From Pirellulaceae bacterium (GTDB lineage Bacteria; Planctomycetota; Planctomycetia; Pirellulales; Pirellulaceae), in assembly GCA_018402565.1 (NCBI GenBank), contig JAGYIQ010000001.1:806001-870000 (forward strand): a DNA stretch of 64,000 nucleotides. The letters run 5' to 3'. The notes beneath the pieces were generated by a model. That model did not search any database, was not told the origin of the DNA, and was given only the letters and a program-made list of their open reading frames with translations. Positions 19,091-28,923 of the stretch are shown piece after piece. Position numbers and translations under genes: made by a program. Numbering within the stretch: the first letter of the stretch is position 1; each line of letters begins with the position of its first letter.

Positions 19091-19399
19091 TTAGCGAACC
19101 AAGACAAACACGGCAAGTGCAGCAGCAAGGGCAACCCGGGCAGAATCCCACAGTTGAGTGGCGCTGGTGGGGAGGTCCGCTCCGATCAGAGCGCTGACAC
19201 CAGCCAGAAGGAACGCGAGGACCGCCAAGCTGCGGTACGCGGTGGGCCCCCAGGTTTCCCCGGCGGCACTCCAATCGTGACCACTTCGGGACTTGGTTTG
19301 GTCGCGGGCCGTATCGGAGGCACTGGGCATGGAGGCACTGGGCATGGAGGCAATCCTGTAAATGGACGGTCCCGTGAAGCTGGCACGCGTCGAGGGCAA
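19091..19399 (-). CDS. possible small membrane protein
   Basis: A 102-residue frame whose C-terminal 50 residues form two hydrophobic segments (SLAVLAFLLAGVSALIGA and VALAAALAVFVLV) separated by a short loop. The first 30 residues are encoded by a small tandem repeat (ACTGGGCATGGAGGC, 19318-19345) and are doubtful, so the true start may be downstream. I do not recognise the protein. The membrane pattern is more regular than chance, but there is no further support. A second direct repeat, CAGTCACCAAGGGGACACT twice near 18983-19020, lies beyond it. Confidence 0.35.
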   Translation of the reverse strand: MPSTRASFTGPSIYRIASMPSASMPSASDTARDQTKSRSGHDWSAAGETWGPTAYRSLAVLAFLLAGVSALIGADLPTSATQLWDSARVALAAALAVFVLVR

Positions 19400-19551
19400 A
19401 CCGGCGGTTCGGGGCGTAACCTGCCGTCGGGCTCCTTGTCAGGAGGGGCGGATCGATTCTAATTCCCGGGTGTGTTTGACCAAAGCCCAATTGGCAGTGG
19501 CGTGTGGCTGCGGCCAACCGGCAGCCCCCCCCCAGCGGAGTTTCGCCTGGC

Positions 19552-20604
19552 ATGTCCTCGAATGTTGAAGAGTTTGGCTCGGGGCACGTGCTGGCGGACG
19601 GCAACTTCGACCCCCGCCTCGCCTGGGATTGGTCGGATTATCGTCGCCGAAGGGCCGAAATCGCCGGACGCTGGCGGGCCGACGGGCTGCGTTACTTTTC
19701 GCTGGGTTATTTCCTGCGAAACCTGTTCGGACAGCGGGTGCAAAAGGTCAGTATCGACGCGGGTTTAACTTGTCCCAATGTCGACGGGACCGTGGCCTTT
19801 GGTGGCTGCAATTTCTGCGACAACCGCAGCTTCAGCCCCTCGCGCCGGCTGCCGCGCCAGGACATCGCTGAACAGGTGGACAGCGGGATCCGCCTGCTGA
19901 AGCTGCGGTACCGGGTGGATAAGTTTATCGCCTATTTCCAGCCCGCCACCAACACCTACGCCGAGCCAGCGGACTTGCGCACGATGTACGAGATGGCCCT
20001 CAGTCATCCCCGTGTGTCTGGCTTGGCCGTGGGAACCCGCCCCGACTGCGTCCCCAGCGAAGTCATGGACGTGTTGGCCGAGTTCGCAGGCCGCACGCTA
20101 CTGTCGGTCGAATATGGCATGCAGACCATGCACGATCATTCGCTGGCCTGGATGAATCGAGGGCACGACCATGCGGCCACCGTTGATGCCGTGCAGCGAA
20201 GTCGCAACTTGCCGCTGGAGGTGTGCCTCCATATCATGCTCAGCCTGCCCACCGAGAACCGTGAGCAGATGTTGCAAACGGCGGAAGAAGTCGCGCGGCT
20301 GGGCGTCGATGCCGTCAAGATCCACAATCTCTACGTGGTCAAAAAGACACCATTGGCCCTGATGTGGGAGCAGGGCGACATCAAGCTGATGGACCGTGAC
20401 GAATACGTCGAAACCGTGGTGGATTTCATCGAACGCCTGCCGCCCGACATGGTCGTGGAACGCGTCAGCGGCGACGCACCGGGGGATTACTTCTTGGCCC
20501 CCACCTGGTGCCTGGACAAGCCCGGGATCCTGCAAGCCATCGACCAAGAATTCACCCGCCGAGATTCCTGGCAGGGCAAGCGGTTCGCCGGCCCACAGGC
20601 CTGA
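19552..20604 (+). CDS. radical SAM protein, TIGR01212 (YhcC-like) family
   Basis: A 350-residue radical SAM enzyme. The 4Fe-4S cluster Cys residues are arranged as C-x11-C-x2-C in CPNVDGTVAFGGCNFC, the spacing typical of TIGR01212 rather than the common Cx3Cx2C. Further family blocks: AYFQPATNTYA, GLAVGTRPDCVP, SVEYGMQTMHDHSL and VKIHNLYVVKKTPLA. Function of the family is unknown. The ATG at 19552 with GGAG upstream is preferred to 19504. Confidence 0.92.
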   Translation: MSSNVEEFGSGHVLADGNFDPRLAWDWSDYRRRRAEIAGRWRADGLRYFSLGYFLRNLFGQRVQKVSIDAGLTCPNVDGTVAFGGCNFCDNRSFSPSRRLPRQDIAEQVDSGIRLLKLRYRVDKFIAYFQPATNTYAEPADLRTMYEMALSHPRVSGLAVGTRPDCVPSEVMDVLAEFAGRTLLSVEYGMQTMHDHSLAWMNRGHDHAATVDAVQRSRNLPLEVCLHIMLSLPTENREQMLQTAEEVARLGVDAVKIHNLYVVKKTPLALMWEQGDIKLMDRDEYVETVVDFIERLPPDMVVERVSGDAPGDYFLAPTWCLDKPGILQAIDQEFTRRDSWQGKRFAGPQA

Positions 20605-20986
20605 GTTCCCCACCCGGCTCGGCTCCCATGCCCACCAAAACAGCCGTGCCCACCAAAAAATCGGTGCCCGCCAAAACACCTGTCCCGCCAAAACAACCGT
20701 TTGGCCAATATTTTTTAGGATTGTTGATCTGGTTTGACCACGAGGCTACACTGGGCCTCCGAGACGGCGGTGGGTACCAACGCAGGGTGAGTCCAACAGC
20801 GAGCTAACGTTCGAAGGGCCAGTGGCTTCGAAGGGCCAGTGGCTTTGAAGGGCCAGTGGCTTTGAAGGCACAGTGGCTTTGAAGGCACAGTGGCTTTGCT
20901 GGGACAGTGACGGGAACACGGGGTTGCAAGCGGGCCAGTGGGCGCGGTTGGGGGCGATTCCACTCTTCCTGAGGATTCTCGATTCC
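20605..20986. repeat. two minisatellites before the subtilase gene
   Basis: At 20630-20700 there are four copies of a GTGCCCACCAAAACA-like unit. At 20812-20900 there are six copies of a GGCCAGTGGCTTTGAA-like unit (about 16 bp). The remaining sequence shows no gene; it must carry the promoter of the following gene. Confidence 0.75.
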
Positions 20987-22894
20987 ATGTTGCACCTATG
21001 CTGGCCGAACTTGGCTGCTTTTCGCAATATTAATTATAATAACACAAAAAACAAAACAAAAGTACCCGCACCTAGCGAATTGATCTCGCGTGGCGGTTCC
21101 CCCAAACGATGGGCCGGCCGACTCCCCGCAATGGCGATGCTGGCGGCGTTGGCGTCGATTTTGGCGACCGATGCAACGTGGGCCAACGAGGGTGACCCAC
21201 CGGCGAGCTCGCAACTCAGCTTCTCCGCATGGAACGTAGACACGGTCAACAAGCTCTCGCCAGCGCCCGATACGATCGTCACCGGAACATTGCACATTTC
21301 TGGTTCTAGCAACGCGGGCACAAACGCTCGCATGGGGCTGAACATCAACCGGTACCTGGGGGCCGAACGTTTCTACAACGCGGGTTACACGGGCTCTCGA
21401 TCCATTGTGGCCAATATCGAAGCGGGGCACGCCAGCAACACGCACAACATTACAGCCCACCAAACGCAACGTATCACGGGTACCGATGCATTGGGGTCGA
21501 ATGACAGCCATGCTACCTCCGCGACCCACGCCATGTCCGGACGATTGGCCGGCAGTACCTATCCGAACAATTATTATGGCTTCGGGATTGCCCATGGAGC
21601 GGAAACCTGGTCGGGGGCAATCGCGACGGACTTTGGGAGCAACGGCAGCTTTAGCCTTACCAACAGCTCGACCGCCAGTGTCTACTCCACCGCGTTGCTG
21701 ACGGGAATCAACGGGCAAACGGCGGACGTGTTCAACAGCAGCTGGGGATTCACGGCACCCGATGGCAACCGCACGGTGACGATCGGGGTCGATGGGATGC
21801 TGTATCAATCAGGAGCAGTCGGAGTCGTATCGGCGGGCAACAGCGGCTCTGGCACGAACACCGTGGGAGGCATTGCGGCTGGCTACAACGCCATCAGCGT
21901 CGGCGCTCTGCGAGCCGACAATGACGCGATCCCCTACAATCGCATTTCAACGTTTTCCAGTCGAAGTCCCAACAGCTTCTTCGATGCTCAAACCAACCAG
22001 ACCATCACTAACGCACGAGCTGCAGTGGACATCGTCGCTCCGGGCCAAAATCTGACGCTGGCGACAGGCAACACGAATGCCACCGGCAGCAATCAGGCCG
22101 GCACCAGTTTCTCTGCCCCGATGGTGGCGGGTGGAGCGGGCTTGCTCGTCGACGCCGGTCGCGACTTGTACGCCGGCAACACTCGTGCTATCGATGGCCG
22201 AGTGGTTAAAGCGGTCCTACTCAACAGTGCCGACAAACTGCCGACTTGGAACAACGGGCAGACACTGCAAGAGGGCGTGATCCGCACGACACAGAGCTTG
22301 GACTATACCTTCGGTGCCGGGCGAATGAACCTGGACCAGGCCTTCGATCAGTACGTCCTGACGGCCGCCGGTGGCGCGGCTGGCACGACCGATGTCGCTG
22401 GCCTGTTGGGCGGCCAAGCCGCCAACGTGGGCTGGGATTTCGGGGAAGTCGCGCTCAATGGTTCCAACCAGTACTTCCTGGACCAAATGGTGGATGCCAA
22501 CACGGAGTTCAATGTCACGCTGAGTTGGTACATCGATAACGATCCCGGCAACCTGGGCAACTTCAATGGCAATGGCTACAACCGCTTCGCAAATTTGAAT
22601 CTGCGAATCTTTCAGTTCGACAACTTGGTGGACCGCAATGTGATCGGCACCATCGCGGAGTCGATCAGCCTTTACAACGCGGTCGAGCACCTATCGTTCA
22701 CGGTTGACGCAACCGCGTTTTTGGGGATCGAGGTGATTCATGCCGGCAATCACTGGAACTTCGACAACAACACCAGCGGCGAATTCTATGGGTTGGCTTG
22801 GAGCAGCACCGCGGTGCCGGAACCCTCCGCGGCTGTCCTGTTGCTCGTGGCCAGCGCGATCGCAGGCTTGCGTCGGCGTCAGCGGAGCCGATGA
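20987..22894 (+). CDS. exported S8 (subtilisin-like) peptidase with PEP-CTERM anchor
   Basis: A 635-residue secreted protein. A leader with a hydrophobic segment (MAMLAALASILATDATWA, near residues 49-66) precedes an S8 fold: H175 in the HATSATHAMSG motif, the oxyanion-hole Asn in VVSAGNSGSG, and S374 in GTSFSAPMVAG. The position expected to be the catalytic Asp (usual D-T/S-G) is Glu145 in NIEAGH. The C-terminus VPEPSAAVLLLVASAIAGLRRRQR is a PEP-CTERM sorting signal, implying export and processing by an exosortase. The gene overlaps the convergent plsC gene by 16 bases. A shorter start at about 21131 is possible. Confidence 0.88.
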   Translation: MLHLCWPNLAAFRNINYNNTKNKTKVPAPSELISRGGSPKRWAGRLPAMAMLAALASILATDATWANEGDPPASSQLSFSAWNVDTVNKLSPAPDTIVTGTLHISGSSNAGTNARMGLNINRYLGAERFYNAGYTGSRSIVANIEAGHASNTHNITAHQTQRITGTDALGSNDSHATSATHAMSGRLAGSTYPNNYYGFGIAHGAETWSGAIATDFGSNGSFSLTNSSTASVYSTALLTGINGQTADVFNSSWGFTAPDGNRTVTIGVDGMLYQSGAVGVVSAGNSGSGTNTVGGIAAGYNAISVGALRADNDAIPYNRISTFSSRSPNSFFDAQTNQTITNARAAVDIVAPGQNLTLATGNTNATGSNQAGTSFSAPMVAGGAGLLVDAGRDLYAGNTRAIDGRVVKAVLLNSADKLPTWNNGQTLQEGVIRTTQSLDYTFGAGRMNLDQAFDQYVLTAAGGAAGTTDVAGLLGGQAANVGWDFGEVALNGSNQYFLDQMVDANTEFNVTLSWYIDNDPGNLGNFNGNGYNRFANLNLRIFQFDNLVDRNVIGTIAESISLYNAVEHLSFTVDATAFLGIEVIHAGNHWNFDNNTSGEFYGLAWSSTAVPEPSAAVLLLVASAIAGLRRRQRSR

Positions 22895-23694
22895 GCGAGT
22901 TGCTCGTGAGCGGCGTTCCAACAGGCGGTGACTTCGCGGGTCAAGAGTTCGGTCAATTGATCGTCGTCCAGGGTCTGGACGACTTCAATGGGGATGGGTG
23001 GACCGACCACCACCTGCAGGGTCCAGGGTGCGGGAAACGACTTGCCCTTGGGCCAGGCCTCAAAAGCGCCCGCGATGGCCATCGGCAGGAGGGGCACCTT
23101 GGCTCGCCGAGCCAACAGCGCCAAGCCACCCTTGAACGGTTGCAACTGGCCGTCCTCCGTCCGTGTGCCCTCGGGGAATATGAGGACCTTCTCGCCGATC
23201 TTCAGCCGCTCGAGCGTCCTTTTCACACCCGCCAATCCCAATCCATCGCGTTGGATGGGAACCGCCCCCAGATACACGATCAGCTTGGCGAACAAGCCTT
23301 TGAACAGCGTGTCCCGCGCCAGATAGGTCATGGGGTCACGGCAGGCCAGCCCCACCAGGACGGGATCCAGATGCGATTGATGGTTGCAGCAAACCAACAT
23401 GCTTCCCGGGGGAATGTTTTGCCGGCCCGTGATCCGCAAGCGGAAATACAAGGCAAACAACAGTGACACGATCATATGCGAGCCGCGATAAAAAGCCCGG
23501 GCATGCCACGGCCGAGACGGCGGCAGTGTGCCTGAACTCCGCTGAGCCCCTCGACCAGCAACCCTCTCGACACCCCCGCCGTCGTTGCTCGCCGCCCCCG
23601 GCTTGCCCACGGCTGGAGTCGCCTCACTTGCGAGAGTAGCGGGGTTTGCATCACTGCTCGCTGGCTGACTGGGATCGTTGTGATTCATGACCAA
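22879..23694 (-). CDS. plsC: 1-acyl-sn-glycerol-3-phosphate acyltransferase family protein
   Basis: A 271-residue PlsC-type acyltransferase that places the second acyl chain on lysophosphatidate. The HX4D motif is NHQSHLD, the glycerophosphate-binding motif is IFPEGTRTEDG, and the PxxP-like block is VPLLPMAI. A hydrophobic membrane-associating segment precedes the first motif. The first 70 residues are low-complexity and Ala/Gly/Ser-rich, so the true start may be further in. Its 3' end overlaps the subtilase gene. Confidence 0.9.
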   Translation of the reverse strand: MVMNHNDPSQPASSDANPATLASEATPAVGKPGAASNDGGGVERVAGRGAQRSSGTLPPSRPWHARAFYRGSHMIVSLLFALYFRLRITGRQNIPPGSMLVCCNHQSHLDPVLVGLACRDPMTYLARDTLFKGLFAKLIVYLGAVPIQRDGLGLAGVKRTLERLKIGEKVLIFPEGTRTEDGQLQPFKGGLALLARRAKVPLLPMAIAGAFEAWPKGKSFPAPWTLQVVVGPPIPIEVVQTLDDDQLTELLTREVTACWNAAHEQLAHRLR

Positions 23695-23955
23695 GTTGTA
23701 ACCGCCGACGCTTCGTAGAACGCATCAAGGATGAACTGCTGGAGGTGAACGGTCACCCCAAAACTTTCATCCAGCAGTGGTGGTTGCGTTTTCCTGAGAC
23801 TCCGGGGGCAGTTTACTCAGGGGTGGTCACGTTAGCAACCGCTCGCCCTCGCTGGTATTTGTGCCTCCCGGCGAAATGCGTTACGAGAAAATCCCGCCTG
23901 ACGGCTCTCGGATCGTGGTCTGATTTTGGTGTCGGTGCGGTGCGCAAGTCGGATC
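23695..23955. other. intergenic, start of gene desert
   Basis: No frame or RNA gene that I can support. Just before the element at 23956, the sequence GCGCAAGTCGGAT resembles an internal motif of that element and may be a remnant of another copy. Confidence 0.4.
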
Positions 23956-24118
23956 TTAACCTTTCACGGGTGGGAGGTAATCCTCGGGGCTGGCGCATTC
24001 CGCAAGTCGGGTGTTTTTCGGGGCAAACCGGTAGCGTTCTCCAGTTGCTTTGACTCGCAAACGATCGTAGCGTTAACCCGACTTGCTGCATGGCACCCTA
24101 CGAGGCGTGAACGGTTAC
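23956..24118 (+). mobile_element. 163-bp IS66-like MITE, copy 2
   Basis: Same length as copies 1 and 4. The right terminal repeat is intact (CGTGAACGGTTAC), the left has two changes (TTAACCTTTCACG). No target duplication can be seen, so this copy is older or its flanks were rearranged. It lies at the left edge of the gene desert. Confidence 0.82.
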
Positions 24119-24763
24119 AGCAGTACTTGGAGCCGCCTACCGAGCGTTTCCCGGCAAATGTCGAGTACCGCCGCTTCCGTCGTGGCTCTGCCCGGCGGAG
24201 CGGCAACTGACGGCTACCAAACCCCCAAACCAACCAAAATGCGGCTCTCTGCCTCTTGGTCATACCGGCAAACCGTCGACAACGCCCACGACCATTCAAG
24301 CGTGTGGCGAGCAAAAGCCAACTTAAAGAGTGCAAGAACGGCTCGGGCCCGAGGCAACCTTGTCGCTAACCAACCCCAAGGAAAACTTCCGTTGCTGGTT
24401 ACCTCGTTAGTCGGGTGGAACACTAATCGACGCTAATCGTCACTAATCCAGAAAACCGGGGTCCCACAAGCCGGTAATGGCCGAAAAAACAACGCCAACC
24501 ATGCCAGTTCACAAAGATTTTGAGGCGGTTGGATTTCTCTGCGTGCTTCCCCCCTCTCACGGTTCACCTACCGACTGGGCCCGATAGCAAACGACGACCC
24601 TCTGCCTGGGCGTTGAGTAATGCAAGGCCTCACACTTACCAGTATCACGAACCAAAAACCCGGCACTCGATTGCCAGTCAATTCCTGTCTCCATCGTTCC
24701 AGCCGCGAGCACTCACTCCCGCCGACTCTCGCTCCAAAGTAAGCGTCGAACTGCCGGTCTACA
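24119..24763. other. gene desert, left part
   Basis: No supportable gene. A segment at 24173-24215 (CTTCCGTCGTGGCTCTGCC...) recurs in reverse complement at about 30728-30770, next to the other polypyrimidine array, so it belongs to the repeat complex of this island. Confidence 0.5.
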
Positions 24764-25007
24764 GCTGTCCCCACTCCTCTGCCCCCATTCCTCTATCCTC
24801 ATTCCTCTATCCTCTATCCTCTATCCTCATTCCTCTATCCTCATTCCTCATTCCTCATTCCCCATTCCCCATTCCCCATTCCCCTGCCCCCATTCCCCTG
24901 TCCCCATTCCTCTGTCCCCATTCCTCTGTCCCCATTCCCCTGTCCCCATTCCTCTGTCCTCATTCCCCTGTCCCCATTTCACCTCCAACCAGCAGAGGGC
25001 TGCTGGT
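24764..25007 (+). repeat. polypyrimidine minisatellite with CAGCAG/CTGCTG palindrome, left copy
   Basis: About 215 bases of CCTCTGTCCCCATTCC-type units on this strand, almost pure pyrimidine, end in the palindrome ACCAGCAGAGGGCTGCTGGT (24988-25007). The same composite occurs in reverse complement at 30806-30938. The frames it opens (Ser/Pro/Leu repeats) are not genes. Such a strand-asymmetric stretch can form triplex structures. Confidence 0.85.
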
Positions 25008-25074
25008 CGACATCCCCGCCCACCATCCCGGGCTTGTCCCGATAGAGGCATGACTGACCGGCTACCAGCCCACC

Positions 25075-27325
25075 CCAAATAATCAAAAAGAAGGCGTTTT
25101 GCCCCTTGGTCACATCGCCACCGTCGGCTTCATGCCGGCGGGGCGATGACTGACCGGCTACCGGCCCAGCCCACAATAATCAAAAAGAAGGCGTTTTGCC
25201 CCTTGGTCACACCGCCCCCGGTGGGTTTACCCCGCCGGAGCGAAAGTTTGGGTAGCTAGACCGCTCCCCAATAATCAAAAAGAAGGATCGTTGCCCCGTG
25301 GTCACACCGCCACCTTCGGCCTCGTGCCGATGGGGCGATGACTGACCGGCTACCAACGCCCCCCAATAATCAAAAAGAAGGATCGTTGCCCCTTGGTCAC
25401 ACCGCCAGAAACACTCTGCGGCAGAGCATTGCCTCGCGGTCACCGCCCAGCCGTGCAAACAACTCAAGCATCGCAGAACACACCTCCCCCAATTGCGGTC
25501 TCGGTGGAAGTTGAGCAGCTAAACCCGCGTCGCACTCGACCGCCCAAACCGCACGCCGTCGCCCTCTAGCCTGTCAAACTTTCGGTCCAACGACACAAGG
25601 TCATTGGGGCCGCTGGCATCGCTCGTCGTCCCGCACTCAGGCAGAGGGCGAATAGGGTACGGAGGGCGACCGCCTGAAGGCGGAACTACAAGCGGCGAGA
25701 CCTCGCTTCGGTGAGCCTTCGTTAGGCCGACTCTGACCGTCTCCATTGGTCACGTCTCGCGGCTAGAAGGCCCCGCTCGTAGTCCCGCTCTCCAGCAGAG
25801 GGCGCCATGGCGAAACTCCGCCAAATAACTGACCGGCTACCAGCCCAGCCCACAATAATCAAAAAGAAGGCGTTTTGCCCCTTGGTCACACCGCCCCCGG
25901 TGGGTTTACCCCGCCGGAGCGAAAGTTTGGGTAGCTAGACCGCCCCCAATAATCAAAAAGAAGGATCGTTGCCCCTTGGCCACATGCCACCTTCGGCCTC
26001 GTGCCGATGGGGCGATGACGACCGGCTACCAGCTCCCCCCCAATAATCAAAAAGAAGGCCCGTTGCCCCTTGGTCACATCGCCAGAAACACTCTGCGGTG
26101 AAACATCGTCTCGCGGCCACTCACCGCCATACCGTGTGTACAACTCCAAGCTACTCAGGCTACGCCTCCCCCAATTGCGGTCTCGGTCGAGGTTGAGCAG
26201 CTAAACCAACGTGGCACTCGACCGCCCAAACCGCACGCCGTCGCCCTCAGCCTGTCAACTTTCGGTCCAACGACACAAGGTCATTGGGGCCGCTGGCATC
26301 GCTCGTCATCCCGCTCTCAGGCATAGGGCGAATCGGGTATCGAGGGCGACCGCCTAAGGCGGAACACGAGCGGCGGGTCCTCGCTTCGGTGGGCCTTCGT
26401 TAGCCGGCCCTCAACGTTTCCATTAGTCACGATTTGCGACTGGACGGTCCCGCTCGTAGTCCCGCTCTCCAGCAGAGGGCGCCATGGCGAAACTCCGCCA
26501 AATGACTGACCGGCTACCAGCCCAGCCCACAATAATCAAAAAGAAGGCGTTTTGCCCCTTGGTCACACCGCCCCCGGTGGCTTTACTCCCGCCGGATGAA
26601 AGTTTGCAGCTAGAACGCTCCCCAGCAATAATAAAATCAAAGAAGGATCTTTGCCCCTTGGCCACACCGCCACCGTCGGCTTCATGCCGGCGGGGCGATG
26701 ACTGACCGGCTACCAGCTATCCCCACAACGATCAAAAAGAAGGCGTTTTGCCCCTTGGCCATACCGCTAGAAACACTCTGCGGTGAAACATCGCCCCGCG
26801 GCTACTTACCGCCATACCGTTTGTACAACTCCAAGCTACGCAGAACACGCCTCCCCCAATTGCGGTCTCGGTGGAGGTTGAGCAGCTAAACCAACGTCGC
26901 ACTCGACCGCCCAAACCGCACGCCGTCGCCCTCTAGCCTGTCAAACTTTCGGTCCAACGACACAAGGTCATTGGGGCCGCTGGCATCGCTCGTCATCCCG
27001 CTCTCAGGCATAGGGCGAATCGGGTATCGAGGGCGACCGCCTAAAGGCGGAACTACAAGCGGCGGGACCTCGCTTCGGTGAGCCTTCGTTAGGCCGGCCC
27101 TCAACGTTTCCATTGGTCACGTCTCCCGCCCAGGCGGCCGCTTGTAGTCCTGCCTTTGGCGGAGGGCGCCTTGGAGAAACTCCGCCAAATGACTGACCGG
27201 CTACCACACCTGCCCCACGGTCGCAAAGATGGAGCTTCGCCCTTGGCACACGGCGCGGGTTCACCTTGGGACCGAAAGTTTGGGCAGCGAGTACGCCCCC
27301 CACAACAATCAAAAGAAGGCCCGTT
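25075..27325 (+). repeat. short dispersed element, about 11 copies in plus orientation
   Basis: The core is CCCCAATAATCAAAAAGAAGG followed by a variable stretch of about 5-7 bases and GCCCCTTGGTCACACCGCC. Cores occur near 25084, 25181, 25275, 25371, 25860, 25954, 26048, 26537, 26636 (variant), 26733 and 27305 (variant). Between cores lie GATGACTGACCGGCTACCAG and imperfect palindromes such as GGTGGGTTTACCCCGCCGG. Five further copies in minus orientation lie at 30.4-31.1 kb. Spacing is about 95 bp inside clusters. No coding sense. Confidence 0.85.
25160..27205. repeat. threefold tandem repeat, unit about 683 bp
   Basis: Three consecutive units share the same succession of motifs. The landmark AATTGCGG falls at 25491, 26173 and 26858, giving periods of 682 and 685. 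The unit carries two to three short elements, then a diverged block with an inverted repeat around CCGCCTgaAGGCGG, and ends with CAGAGGGCGCCATGGCGAAACT. Units differ by substitutions and small indels, so amplification is not recent. Similar small frames in each copy are by-products. Confidence 0.85.
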
Positions 27326-28213
27326 GCCCTTGGCACCGGTCCCATGGGTTCACCCGTGGGACTGATCACGAGTTGCTCAACCTGCAATCTTCGTTCCTAA
27401 AAACACTCTGCCTTCCATCCCGTCGGCCTCTTGTGTCAGCCCTCCGGGCCTTCTGATCGTAGTGCCTCGTCGGCCTGCGGCTGACGCCACCGGCAGGGCA
27501 TGGTTTGGCCCTCCGGGCCTCACGGCAGCAGGCGACTGGTTCAGACGGGCAACTCGTGGCGAGTCGAGCTTGCATGCCAGGAGGAGGACTTGATAGACGC
27601 GATTCTGAGTCCCGGAAATTGACTTACTTCAATCCCCCTAAGACTTAAACCTGACGAAGACCACAATAACCAAGAACATTCCTTCAGGTCGCACCTCTCG
27701 CGGCCAATAAAAACGTCCTTTCAGCAGCGAGCCCAACCGCCTGCCTCGCTACCGGTCTGTCCTCAGCCCGTCCCGCTGACCAAAAACCACTGCCGCCCGT
27801 CGGCTCATCTGCTCTGTCACGCGAAACAGCCCCGTCTTCCGCCTCCCAATCTGACCGCTGGGGCTAAAATCGCCCTATCTTCGGTTGCGAACTCCATGCC
27901 AAACCGCGGTCGTCCGGCGGCAGCTCCGGGCCTAATCCTCAGAATCGGGGTTATTTACGGGGTATTCTTGAACGGAGTGACTTACTCGATGAACCGTTCG
28001 TATGCCAACCGGGGCTGGCGTAGTTGATGCCTCATGAAGTCCATGTTATTCCTGACTAAGTGAATCCTTGACTCATTCAGCAATGGATCGAATGCATCTG
28101 AAAATCGATGATCTTGGCCACTCGAACCTGCCTGCCCCTACCATGAACCAAAAACTACTAGGTACTTAGGACAATATGGGTAGGTACCGCATATCTTTTG
28201 TTATGGTACCTTT
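27326..28213. other. gene desert, unassigned
   Basis: About 900 bases without a supportable frame. The base composition is visibly lower in GC beyond about 27600 than in the flanking chromosome, as in the Rhs remnant that follows. No tRNA, integrase or insertion sequence was seen. Confidence 0.5.
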
Positions 28214-28804
28214 TTAAAACTCAGACCATAATCGCTCCCGGACAATCTTTAGGCGGTCCAGTACTAAGCTAACGTCAGTCACGTTGGTGTCAGTTACATC
28301 GCGTAATACGAAACCAAGTGCGACATTATCATCTACTTTCGAGTAAACCCGTGTTGAATGGCTGCACAACCGCCGTATCGTGCACTGGTCCACATCTTTG
28401 GCGAAAATCGGGTGGCCGATCAGCCGTAAAGTGGGTTTTCCCCTCGACAACCCATAGACAGGCATAAGCTGGAATCAAAATGGCAACAAACATGACGCCA
28501 TCGATTGTGTACAGCAATGGTTGACGATTAAGGTCAACATAGAACCCTCCCCCAGGACAGAGGGATCTTACAAAGTCTTGCCAGTCAAACATCTGAACAC
28601 CCCAATTCCAGGCTGGATCCGGTAGCCGTTCAGACGGTAGTGTCGGTCGACGGCAGGTGGATTGAGGAATGGCCCAACACCCGCGTTGGCACGCCAATTG
28701 CGAAAGCTGCACGTATACTTGTCGACGATATCACGCCACTTTTGTAACATTTGCATGTGACCACCACGCACGTTTGTAGCACCAACCTGATAAGGGCAGT
28801 TCAA
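28214..28804 (-). pseudogene. frameshifted frame downstream of the Rhs tip, possible immunity gene remnant
   Basis: Three overlapping frames on the minus strand (28804-28568, then 28712-28329, then 28465-28214) join into a plausible single protein if two frameshifts are allowed. The parts are QMLQKWRDIVDKYTCSFRN, then MFDWQDFVRSLCPGGGFYVD and DGVMFVAILIPAYACLWVVE, then LRLIGHPIFAKDVDQCTIRR and VLDRLKIVRERLWSEF. I do not recognise a family. Position right after an Rhs toxin end, same strand, low GC, suggests a decayed immunity gene; this is inference. Confidence 0.4.
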
Positions 28805-28923
28805 GTCTCATCGTTCCAGTCTGTATTTGGTCGACTGTATAAGGAGCCTCTAGTTTGCGTGACACCCTCAGATTCCACGTCAACCTCTTCGTGATCGCCG
28901 ATCTCAACTCCCAACTCCATTTT

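Noticed and set aside
19504-19551. Earlier start of the radical SAM gene
   Set aside because: Adds a Pro-rich leader and lacks a ribosome site; the ATG at 19552 has one.
24520-25053. 177-codon Ser/Pro/Leu-rich frame
   Set aside because: Produced by the polypyrimidine minisatellite.
25519-27113. Similar 75-codon minus-strand frames at 25519-25746 and 26886-27113
   Set aside because: Both come from the 683-bp tandem repeat; the middle copy is broken, and codon use is not gene-like.
25075-27325. CRISPR array
   Set aside because: Repeat cores are about 95 bp apart inside clusters, linkers are themselves repeated, and no cas gene is present.
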